DNA of 12,902 bases from Coemansia sp. RSA 1804 (lineage: Eukaryota > Kickxellomycota > Kickxellomycetes > Kickxellales > Kickxellaceae). Both the position numbers and the translations under genes were made by a program. Under the pieces are notes generated by a model that saw only the letters and a list, made by a program, of their open reading frames with translations, did no database searches and was not told the origin of the DNA. This document shows, piece by piece, positions 1 to 7,955 of this stretch. The first letter of the stretch is position 1. Each line of letters begins with the position of its first letter. Where the stretch lies: NCBI GenBank assembly GCA_027578815.1, contig JANBTH010000667.1, forward strand, positions 1-12,902, read 5' to 3'.

Positions 1-572
1 CCAAGTTGGCTTTATATATTGTCCCGCCTGCTCGCCGATTGAGCAACCCAAGCTTCAAGCCATGCGTGCGTTCTCTCCTTTTTGGCTTTCTTTGGGGAGG
101 AGGAGGAAGAGGATGAAAGGCAAGGATGGGTAAGGCAATGCAAAAAATAGAGATCAAGCAGGCAACAAAACGCCTCCTTTTTTTCTCTGTTACCTCTGCA
201 TTATTTTGAAAGGAGCATGCAACAGGAACTAAAAAAAATCTACGACGATGACTGCTGGCACACACACCCTTCTTTTGGGCGCTGCACAATATCTCTTTTA
301 CACATATTACCATTTTTGGCCAGTTATTTGCTATGCGGAATTCAACACACACACAGCTTCGTTTCTTGTCTGCCTCGCTATACATTTGAAAGCCTCTCGA
401 TGGTGACAATGTTTCTCCTTCTCTGCCACATTTATTGGGGGGTGTTTTTTTTTGCTTTTGATCCGTGGAAAATGACATGTCAATCAAAGGTATCATTTTT
501 TCATATTGCAAGTGTTTCATGTTTGCCCTTGTTTTCTTAACCAGCTCCATGAATCTTTTTCTTGATAAAAGA

Positions 573-610
573 AACATGCGAATAATGGGGTTGTTGAGGA
601 TTCGCATGTT
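573..610. repeat. perfect 11-bp inverted repeat with 16-nt loop
   Basis: The arm AACATGCGAAT (573-583) is matched exactly by its reverse complement ATTCGCATGTT (600-610), separated by a G/T-rich 16-nt spacer. Pairing can extend to 571/612 with one mismatch. It could form a hairpin in RNA or DNA, or be a pair of oppositely oriented protein-binding sites. The surrounding sequence is AT-rich and non-coding, and no flanking target-site duplication typical of a transposon was seen. Confidence 0.75.
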
Positions 611-1648
611 GCAAGACAAATGATCCAATCCTGATCAAGCATGAGTTCATTTTGGTGACAGCATTCCAGCAGTTGTGCTCAGCAAACCACCCATCTCTTT
701 TTTTTTCTCACATTTTGTTCTCTACGCTGTGGCGGAACATGCGCTACAGTCATTGTTTTTTGGCTGTTGTTTGTGGTAATAATCAACACCAACACTGTCA
801 ATGGTAACTACCCCTTGCTCTCTTTTTGGTCAAAAGAAATAATGTGACCCTCAAACCAGCAAGGGGCGTCCAATATTCTGTATTTGCATTTACAATTTCT
901 GTTTTACGCCTGCCTGCATTTTCTTGTCTTCTACGCTGCAAGTCTTGCTTGCTGTTGAGGCTGCGGCTGTCGCTGTATTTGCGATAAACAAATCCATGTT
1001 CCTGATCATAAAATTCGCCAGCTTTTGTGTTGCACGCATTAATGCATTCTTTTTTATTACCAGCCTCCTTTTTCCATTTCCTTTTTCCTTTACGTGCAGC
1101 AGGCCAGCGCATGTGTCTATTCAATAAAGAAAAACATAAACAATGAGCATTTGCGTGTTATTGTTTGTTTTTTGTCTTTTCATACCTCTTCAAGTAATAC
1201 AAGCACATGCTGTAAGTTGGTCCAATAACAAGTTGATTCCGTTCACGCTAAACGATCCACATTACAACTTTCTTCATCACTTTATGTGATCCCAAAAATC
1301 TTTGCATATTACAGTATGCATAAATGCAAAATGTTGTTAACAAAAAAGGAATCTCCATGGTACATATATAACTCGACTGCTTCGAATTGGGGGAATCATC
1401 TTACTTTTTTTGTCATTCGCCCCCCCCCATCATTATTGCACATGGATTCTAGAGCAGACGCATTGATGGGATCAGCACAACAAAAAGGATGATTGATAAT
1501 AGAACAGCCGCTAGAATGGATAGTGCCCATGTTTCAAGTGTCAACGTATCACTAATACGCTCATCCTAATGTATTCACACATCCCTTGTTTCTGTTGTTC
1601 CCTCGTTTTTTGTTGTAGTCAATTGTCACAACATGCCTTTAGCATCTT

Positions 1649-1654
1649 TTTATT
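1649..1654 (-). terminator. possible poly(A) signal of the ABC transporter gene
   Basis: TTTATT on the plus strand reads AATAAA on the minus strand, about 290 nt downstream of the transporter stop codon. It is the nearest exact AATAAA hexamer in the correct orientation that I found. The closer AATAAG-like sequence near 1818-1823 is a weaker alternative. Assignment rests only on the hexamer and its position, so it is tentative. Confidence 0.25.
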
Positions 1655-1943
1655 CCTCAATGTCGTAATTCTCCCATGGTATTGTCTTTAGTTTTCTTGT
1701 TCACAAACCCCTGCTCAATTGTTGGTAAACAATCGACACGTCAATGTAGAAAACAGCGATAAAGGAAAAAAGAAAAGCATGGGTTAACGATTGGACCACT
1801 TTCTGTTTCCCAACTTCTTATTGTTCATATAGTGACATCCACATTTTTTGGCAATTACATCGCTAGTTGGGTTTCAGATCTCTTAGTTTGTTTGATTCTA
1901 GCTATTACTGGTCAAGTTAGATGTTTACCAAAATAAAAAACTA

Positions 1944-4900
1944 CTAGTGATTGGCAATGGCCAGTAGATGTTCAATCTCGCCAGACTTTTCGCACATTCC
2001 TCTAAAGATTCCGTCTTTTTTCTGTAGCAGATTCTTTGGCGTGTCAAACTCTGCCACCTTGCCCTTGTCAAGAACAAGCACTCTGTCGTAGTCAATAACA
2101 GTGCGCAAACGATGAGCAATGCACAGAATAGTGGAATTGGCGAACTCGTATCCTCGGATTGTGCGCTGAAGCCGTTCGTCAGTATCAAAGTCAACAGATG
2201 CCGTGGCTTCATCCATAATTACCAGCTTGGATCTTCTGACAAGTGCACGCGCCATGGCCACTAGCTGTCGCTGTCCAGCAGACAGACTGTGTCCGTTCTG
2301 TTCAATCTTGTCATCCAAGCTACTGAATACCCCAGACATCCTCTCTAGCTGCAACTTGCCATTCTCGTCATTTGCAATTCCTACAATGCTAGTGCTTGCA
2401 CTCGTGGCATGGCTGGTCTGTTCACGAGTCATGTGTACACGGTTCAGAGCATCCCAGATAAGCTCATCGGGGTACTCCTCAAACGGATCAATGTTATAGC
2501 GAATAGTGCCATTGAATAGCACCGGATCTTGTGGAATAATGGTAATGTTGCGTCTTAGGTTGTCCAGCCCGATCTTGGAAATGTCAACGCCATCCAACAC
2601 AATTCGACCCTCAGTTGCTTCAACAAATCGCAAAAGTGCCAATGACATTGTGCTCTTTCCTGCACCCGTACGGCCAACAACGCCAACCTTTTCTCCATGA
2701 TGCACAGATAAAGATATTCCATGCAGAACAGGCACGCCTGGGACATACTCTGCAACGAGGTTCTCAAACTCTACATTGCCTGTCTTGGGCCACAATGCCG
2801 ATGGTTTGTTTTCAGGCGCCGATTCTGATGGTGCCTCCTGATCCAGCTTTAGGTATTGAACAACTCTTTCAACCGAGGTCATATTCCGCTCGTTATAAAT
2901 ATAACCATAAATTGTCCAGTTTGTTTCAGAGGAAAATGAGGATGCATATGTAAGCATAAATCCAGCCAAACCAGCATCAATCCAGTCGATATTGAGCAGA
3001 ATAAACAAATTGCAAATTAGCGTAAATGCCGCGCTTATTGCATACATGCGTATTTCCAACCATTCATTGCCAAGGCTGTTCATGAACTCTAGTCTGTTGG
3101 CATTGCAAACTCTGTTTAGAACCTCCTTTACATAGCGATGTTTCATGCCAAATGTGCAGATAGTTGCCCTGCCATTGATTATTTCGCTAAATATGGAAAT
3201 AACTGGCGACATGCTAGCCATTCGAATCCGTTTGATTTCACGCATTGTCGCTAGGTAGTAATAAGCGATCAGAATACAAAAAGCAACTATTGCTGCTGCT
3301 GGAAGCACGAATGGTGGAATCACCGACACAATAATTACAAGCGTTGTGGCTAGCGATACAAACCCGCTTAACCAACTTATAAGTAAACTAATCGATCCTT
3401 GATCTATATTATCCATATCCCCAGAAAATCGACTGACTATCCGGCCAACTGGCGTTGAGTCAAAGAACTGAGGAGTGGCATGCATTACTGAGCAAAGAAG
3501 TTTCTTATGAAGTGACTTTTCAGCACGAATGCCACCATAGCAGGTAATATACATATCAAATATTTCCCAGAACGCACCAAGTGCTGATACAAACATGTAG
3601 ATGCTGAGCCAATATGCTGGGCTGTTCTTAGTTGGCGCTGTATAAGCATCAGCGCCGGTTACATAGATTGCCATATTTGCTGCTGTACCGTCCATGGATC
3701 CAGAAAAGAGTAACGATGAAGCAATGCCACCAGGTTTGTCACTTTCATTAGATGACACCCACAGCCTGATTGCATAGGTTTTCATTGTAGAAAATACTTC
3801 GGCAACGACCATTGCTGCCACAACAGTCGCCCAGTATGAGTTGCCGCCACAGATATCAATAAATGTTTTCCACACTTCAAATTTGACACGACCCTCTTCA
3901 CGCTCTTCTTCTTTGACTAGTATTCCCTGCAGAACTGTCAGATCAATGTTGGGATCAAGATTCTTCTGCTCAGCAATCTTTCTTAGACGCTCCTCAGTGT
4001 ACTCGTCTTCAGACTTTAGGTTGAAAAGAGACTTTTCCAGGTCGGATGTTGTAGATTCTTCATTTGTTTCAATATTTTTGTCTTTGCCATCTTCTTCCTT
4101 ATCTGCTGGCTGTTTATCTTTATCTGCATTTTTAGCCTTATCATCTAGTTCCTTGAGAGCATTGGTAAGAACGCCTTGTGCCTTTAGATCCTGCGGAGCT
4201 CCTTTTAAAACAACATGACCCTTGTTCATCATAACCATAAAGTCAGCATAGGGCAGACACATTGGAACATGGTGAGTGATCAGAACTCGAGTGCGTCCCT
4301 GCATCAGCTTGGTCTTGCTCAACAAACACTCCATCAAAATGTGTTTGCCTGTGTGTGCATCAACAGCTGACAAGCAGTCGTCAATCAACAGAATACGACG
4401 ATGAGAGTACACAGCACGTGCCAGTGCAACTCTTTGCTTTTGTCCGCCAGAAAGCGTCACACCACGTTCGCCGATCTCAGTCCTGTCACCAGCTGGAAAT
4501 ATGCGCAGATCTGGTTTCAAAGCACAAACACGCAAAACCTCTTCATATCGCTCCTTTTCATATTCCTCTCCAAAAAGAATGTTATCACGGAAAGTGGCAT
4601 TGCGCAGCCATGTTTCTTGTCCAACATATGCAATGTCATGAAGCACAAACCCTTCATTAGAAATGTCAACAATATCCTTATACTTGTTTCCACCTACTAC
4701 TGCTGCTGCTACTCTTGAGTCAATTGTTGGCACCATTATGTTGCCACGAACAAGCGTCATCTCACCAATAAGTGCAGAGAGAAGTGACGACTTGCCACTT
4801 CCAGTGGGTCCAGCAATGATTGAAAATCCACCGATTGGAAACTGTATATCAATGTTTTTGAGAGAAAATGGTGGCATTTCATTTAGTTTGGCCAACGAAG

Positions 4901-7214
4901 CAGCCGATCCATTAGCAGTTAGTGCAGCTTGTGCTAATGATAATTTCCTTGAAAGAAGTGGTGTCTGTTCCGAGACTGGACCATTATCCGTATCTGTAGC
5001 CACAACATTGCTATTTTCTGTATTTTGGTCGTAATATTTATCTTTTTGCTCTGGCGTGATCCATTCCAAATCAGCATCTCTAAAGCCCAGCGTATTACCA
5101 GTATCCAGTAAAACACGCTTTTCTAGGTTTTGTGTTTCTGCACTGCCTAGATAAGTATTGATGCGGTCGACAGAGACAAATACATCTGCAATACTCGAAA
5201 AAGAGTTCTTTGCGCGCATAATGGTGTAGTAGACTGTTCGGTAGACTGTCAGAGATGTAAATGCAATTTCTGCTGTTAGCTTGTTGCCAAACACAATGGT
5301 GTACAGATACAGGATAAAGACAAACACGGCTACTGGTGTAAGCTCAGACATTATTGATGACACGACCCTCCATGAAAATATCTTCCACGCATAGTTCAAT
5401 TGAATGTTGTGCTGCTCAGCAATATTTTGCATAAAACGCGTCTCCCAACCAAACAGCTTGACTGCCTTGATGCCTTGTAAAACTTCTGTTATCATTGATA
5501 TACGCTTATCACTTATGCGTCTCTGGGCCTTGTAGAGTTTGATTACACGATTGATGATCATCTTTGATAGTGGGATGTACATAACCTCAACCATTAACCC
5601 AATTAGTGCAGCGACACCTAAAAGTTGGTAAATGTAGTAAATGCCAATTCCCAATGCTAATGGTAGATTAAGAACCCTGTCCACTTGAAAAATAATGTTG
5701 GAAACATTCGACGCATCGATATTAACAAGATTCACAATATTGCCTTCATCATCAGTTGCTTTGGATTCATCATCTGTTTCCTCCTCATCAGTATTTCTCA
5801 GAGATTCTTTGCTGTAGCGGCGCAATGCTTTTACTGCTAGCTCACCATCAAGAATGCCTGTGATGCGCATTGAGATGCTGGATTTAATCCACAAAACCTG
5901 TGTGCTAAGCACCGAATCAAGGTTGGCAAAAAAGAAAAGACCGAATGCGTAAAGATAAGCACCACGCAGAGTGCCTGATACTTTTGCATCACTTGGATTC
6001 TCAATGTAACGCAGAATATGTTGCATAAAGAATGGTGGTGCAAAATCGAGCAATCTGGTTATAATTGCGCAGAAAATTGCTAACAATGACTCTGAAATGA
6101 ATGTCAGTATAATTGCTATTAACATGGGGCGCCCCTTCTTTCGGTGGAGAAGATAGTTCTTCCAATTGGAAATTGGCGCATCTTCGTCATTGAATCTATA
6201 CATGTCTTTGTTTTCTAATTTTGTTGTCACGCCCCTGCGGAAGATTTCTGTAGACCATGAAAACAGCAGCCGGCTAAGTATGGATGATCCGGACTTTGGC
6301 GCATCAACAAGATAGCATTCATTCAGATTGTTCTTGTACGCAAATGGCGTAGACTCGTCAATCGAAGCATCGTAATATTTGTCATCGGCTTCCATGTTTA
6401 AAGAAGAAGAAACAATAGGACGAAGAAAGATAACGTGTCGTTGAACCATTGCCAGCACTATAACCATAGCCAGATTTAGCACAGTGTTGCCAACCAAAAA
6501 GTTTGACTGCAATGTTGCACTGCGACCAAAGATGGGCACAGAACCATTTTTAATTGTAAAAAAGGAAAAGAAGACTTCGCCAAGATTGCATGCAAACTGT
6601 GAAAGAACCGACATTGCAATGGGCCATGGAAAAAAACCCATGTATAAAGCTCTATCGCTTTTCAAAAAGACAAGAGTGCTGTACAAAGCCAGAGCCGTAG
6701 TAAAAGCTACACTTTGCAAAGATGCAAGCAAGTACGTGGAATTCTGGGAATCAGAATGCTGGTGCCAAAAGTACATCAGGACGACTTGGGCAGAAAGCAC
6801 AATTATTCCAACAATGCCCATACGTAGTCTGTTGTCAAGCACAATAGTTGCGCCTGGTGGGCAACGAATAGGCAGCTTTCTGTTGCCAATGCCCAGACGA
6901 AACAAAGACGCACTTCCGTCTGTTGCATACACCGAGTCGTCATCTGGAACATTAAAGAAAGCAAGACATAGCGCTAGCGTAGCTGCTGCTATACCAGACA
7001 CAAGCAAAAGAATAGTTGGCCAAAGGAAGCCTACACGGAAGCAGTCATTACTAATTGACCACGACCAGTCTGAAGAAGCACTGCATAAATAGGTGCGACT
7101 TTTTGCATTTAGAAACAATGACACATGGGATGAAAGCAGGTAAAAGCTAATTGTAGCCACACAACTCGATGCAGCAAGAATAAAACCTCTTATCAGCCCT
7201 GAATGTTGACGCAT
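1944..7214 (-). CDS. ABCC (MRP/Ybt1-like) ABC transporter, full length with TMD0
   Basis: This is a complete 1756-residue ABC exporter of the ABCC class, likely in the vacuolar or plasma membrane. Such proteins move conjugates, bile-acid-like compounds, metals or drugs using ATP. The N-terminus (about 8-262) has five or six hydrophobic segments forming a TMD0. TMD1 spans roughly 360-690, NBD1 785-1010, TMD2 1115-1450 and NBD2 1475-1750. NBD1 shows Walker A GPTGSGKS (802-809), Q866, signature LSGGQ (921-925) and Walker B LLIDD with Asp946 where the catalytic Glu would be. NBD2 shows GRTGAGKS (1514-1521), Q1562, LSAGQ (1644-1648), catalytic Glu1669 and switch His1701. This asymmetry is normal for ABCC proteins. 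Acidic inserts in TMD1 (470-490), a charged linker (1025-1110) and a 40-residue insert before the NBD2 signature recall fungal Ybt1-type members. EQTPLL (749-754) fits an acidic dileucine vacuolar sorting signal. The ATG at 7214 is the first in frame, and the stop is TAG. The substrate cannot be deduced. Confidence 0.95.
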   Translation of the reverse strand: MRQHSGLIRGFILAASSCVATISFYLLSSHVSLFLNAKSRTYLCSASSDWSWSISNDCFRVGFLWPTILLLVSGIAAATLALCLAFFNVPDDDSVYATDGSASLFRLGIGNRKLPIRCPPGATIVLDNRLRMGIVGIIVLSAQVVLMYFWHQHSDSQNSTYLLASLQSVAFTTALALYSTLVFLKSDRALYMGFFPWPIAMSVLSQFACNLGEVFFSFFTIKNGSVPIFGRSATLQSNFLVGNTVLNLAMVIVLAMVQRHVIFLRPIVSSSLNMEADDKYYDASIDESTPFAYKNNLNECYLVDAPKSGSSILSRLLFSWSTEIFRRGVTTKLENKDMYRFNDEDAPISNWKNYLLHRKKGRPMLIAIILTFISESLLAIFCAIITRLLDFAPPFFMQHILRYIENPSDAKVSGTLRGAYLYAFGLFFFANLDSVLSTQVLWIKSSISMRITGILDGELAVKALRRYSKESLRNTDEEETDDESKATDDEGNIVNLVNIDASNVSNIIFQVDRVLNLPLALGIGIYYIYQLLGVAALIGLMVEVMYIPLSKMIINRVIKLYKAQRRISDKRISMITEVLQGIKAVKLFGWETRFMQNIAEQHNIQLNYAWKIFSWRVVSSIMSELTPVAVFVFILYLYTIVFGNKLTAEIAFTSLTVYRTVYYTIMRAKNSFSSIADVFVSVDRINTYLGSAETQNLEKRVLLDTGNTLGFRDADLEWITPEQKDKYYDQNTENSNVVATDTDNGPVSEQTPLLSRKLSLAQAALTANGSAASLAKLNEMPPFSLKNIDIQFPIGGFSIIAGPTGSGKSSLLSALIGEMTLVRGNIMVPTIDSRVAAAVVGGNKYKDIVDISNEGFVLHDIAYVGQETWLRNATFRDNILFGEEYEKERYEEVLRVCALKPDLRIFPAGDRTEIGERGVTLSGGQKQRVALARAVYSHRRILLIDDCLSAVDAHTGKHILMECLLSKTKLMQGRTRVLITHHVPMCLPYADFMVMMNKGHVVLKGAPQDLKAQGVLTNALKELDDKAKNADKDKQPADKEEDGKDKNIETNEESTTSDLEKSLFNLKSEDEYTEERLRKIAEQKNLDPNIDLTVLQGILVKEEEREEGRVKFEVWKTFIDICGGNSYWATVVAAMVVAEVFSTMKTYAIRLWVSSNESDKPGGIASSLLFSGSMDGTAANMAIYVTGADAYTAPTKNSPAYWLSIYMFVSALGAFWEIFDMYITCYGGIRAEKSLHKKLLCSVMHATPQFFDSTPVGRIVSRFSGDMDNIDQGSISLLISWLSGFVSLATTLVIIVSVIPPFVLPAAAIVAFCILIAYYYLATMREIKRIRMASMSPVISIFSEIINGRATICTFGMKHRYVKEVLNRVCNANRLEFMNSLGNEWLEIRMYAISAAFTLICNLFILLNIDWIDAGLAGFMLTYASSFSSETNWTIYGYIYNERNMTSVERVVQYLKLDQEAPSESAPENKPSALWPKTGNVEFENLVAEYVPGVPVLHGISLSVHHGEKVGVVGRTGAGKSTMSLALLRFVEATEGRIVLDGVDISKIGLDNLRRNITIIPQDPVLFNGTIRYNIDPFEEYPDELIWDALNRVHMTREQTSHATSASTSIVGIANDENGKLQLERMSGVFSSLDDKIEQNGHSLSAGQRQLVAMARALVRRSKLVIMDEATASVDFDTDERLQRTIRGYEFANSTILCIAHRLRTVIDYDRVLVLDKGKVAEFDTPKNLLQKKDGIFRGMCEKSGEIEHLLAIANH

Positions 7215-7222
7215 GATAATAA

Positions 7223-7237
7223 TTATTTTATAAACAT
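7223..7237 (-). promoter_or_regulatory. minimal upstream ORF (4 codons) before the ABC transporter
   Basis: On the minus strand an ATG at 7237 opens Met-Phe-Ile-Lys and then TAA, ending 8 nt before the transporter ATG and in a different frame. If transcription starts near 7275-7285, as the TATA-like box suggests, this uORF lies inside the leader and could reduce or condition translation. The initiation context is T-rich and lacks a purine at -3, so leaky scanning is likely. Confidence 0.35.
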
Positions 7238-7306
7238 AAAAGTGTATAATAATGCTAATGTGGCTAGAAACAATTGGAAATGATGAAGATAGATTCCTCT
7301 TGGCAG

Positions 7307-7315
7307 TTATTTATA
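7307..7315 (-). promoter_or_regulatory. TATA-like box for the ABC transporter gene
   Basis: The minus strand reads CTATAAATAA, with TATAAATAA at 7315-7307, a near-canonical TATA box about 93-101 bp upstream of the transporter ATG. That spacing leaves room for a start site some 30 bp downstream and a leader of roughly 60-70 nt. The closer TATAAAA at 7232-7226 sits only about 12 bp from the ATG and is too near to serve. Confidence 0.45.
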
Positions 7316-7421
7316 GCAAGGCATACCAACAATATATTTTTTTGTGTTATTGTTTCACACAGATGATAGAGAAAGGCAAATATTTTTCAGTGGTGTTTTC
7401 TTTTTAGCCTTTGAAGCTTAA

Positions 7422-7433
7422 ATCTAATTAGAT
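7422..7433. repeat. 12-bp perfect palindrome ATCTAATTAGAT
   Basis: The sequence equals its own reverse complement over 12 bases and contains back-to-back TAAT/ATTA cores, the preferred half-sites of homeodomain proteins. It lies about 210 bp from the transporter start and 45 bp from the GC-rich palindrome. A regulatory role is inferred only from sequence and position, and AT-rich palindromes of this length are not rare by chance. Confidence 0.4.
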
Positions 7434-7477
7434 AGCGTATACCGAAAACAATGTTCCAATGTTTAAAGCGTATGTGT

Positions 7478-7498
7478 GCTGCGGTAGTTGGCCGCAGC
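7478..7498. promoter_or_regulatory. CGG-N7-CCG palindrome (possible Zn2Cys6 regulator site)
   Basis: GCTGCGG (7478-7484) and CCGCAGC (7492-7498) are perfect inverted arms around a 7-nt spacer, embedding CGG-N7-CCG. Fungal Zn(II)2Cys6 activators, including those controlling drug-efflux ABC transporters, bind CGG triplets as dimers with a fixed spacing. The GC-rich element stands out in an AT-rich spacer between the transporter and the F-box-like gene and could act on either. The cognate factor is unknown. Confidence 0.4.
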
Positions 7499-7955
7499 GG
7501 AATTGTCTGGTAAGGGTTTTCTTTTTATATTGGTTTGCAAGAAAACAAAGGAAGTGGTTATCCCAACTCTTTCTTCTTCTGGAAACTGTTGGCCCACTGA
7601 ATATCTGCCAAAGAATCTTTGTAAAGAAAAGTACTTGATGCAACAATTAGCCCTGCTTTTTTGTTAATTAGGCTTAAAGCTTCTAAAAGGTAATTTGCTG
7701 TTTCCGCATAAAAGGATAAATAAACGAGCATAATTAGCACACAAAATCCGTAAGTGTGCTATGTGATCAGGCGATACATGTTGGAATGTGACTTTAGCTT
7801 TATTCATTGCGAAGATAGCTGACAAGAAATTTGTATGTAAAGGTTTGGGTTTCTCTTTTTATTCTTTTTATTCTCTATTCTCTTTCCTCAAGGTTTTTAA
7901 CTAGTCTATTTTTTCTTATTAAAGGAGATATTATATTATTTGGCTGATTTAAAAA

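Larger units (their letters stand above)
1..1943. other. gene-free AT/T-rich region
   Basis: No coding region could be supported here on either strand. The open frames present are at most about 108 codons, are rich in Phe, Ser, Leu and Cys because of T-tracts, overlap one another on opposite strands, and show no recognisable domain. The region contains many T runs, short CA runs (near 259 and 350), a C9 run at 1420-1428, a 10-bp palindrome at 1036-1045, a short hairpin around a forkhead-like GTAAACAA at 1725-1732, a polypyrimidine tract ending in GTGCAG near 1100 that resembles a 3' splice site, and an AATAAA near 1124. These could belong to an untranslated transcript or to the edge of a neighbouring gene left of the window. 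The right end is the 3' flank of the minus-strand transporter gene. Confidence 0.6.
7215..7955. other. divergent intergenic promoter region (ABC transporter / F-box-like gene)
   Basis: This 741-bp AT-rich spacer separates two divergently transcribed genes and must contain both promoters. It holds a TATA-like box and mini-uORF on the transporter side, the 12-bp palindrome ATCTAATTAGAT at 7422-7433, a GC-rich CGG-N7-CCG palindrome at 7478-7498, and repeated TTTTTATTC-type pyrimidine tracts at about 7850-7890 just before the F-box-like gene. Short open frames of 60-72 codons on the minus strand have no recognisable content and were not called. Confidence 0.7.

Noticed and set aside
62..133. Short ATG frame ending at a GGTAAGG splice-donor-like sequence
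   Set aside because: Twenty-odd basic residues and no identifiable downstream exon; it could be the first exon of a spliced gene but nothing supports it.
217..540. 107-codon frame in the left end
   Set aside because: It is Cys/Phe/Ser/Leu-rich from T-tracts and CA runs, has no recognisable domain and no clear promoter.
798..1124. 108-codon minus-strand frame, overlapping a 67-codon plus-strand frame
   Set aside because: The basic, low-complexity sequence reflects purine-rich DNA on that strand; both strands are open at once, which argues for chance.
6484..7092. 202-codon plus-strand frame opposite the TMD0 of the transporter
   Set aside because: It is antisense to a clear membrane domain and has no domain features of its own.
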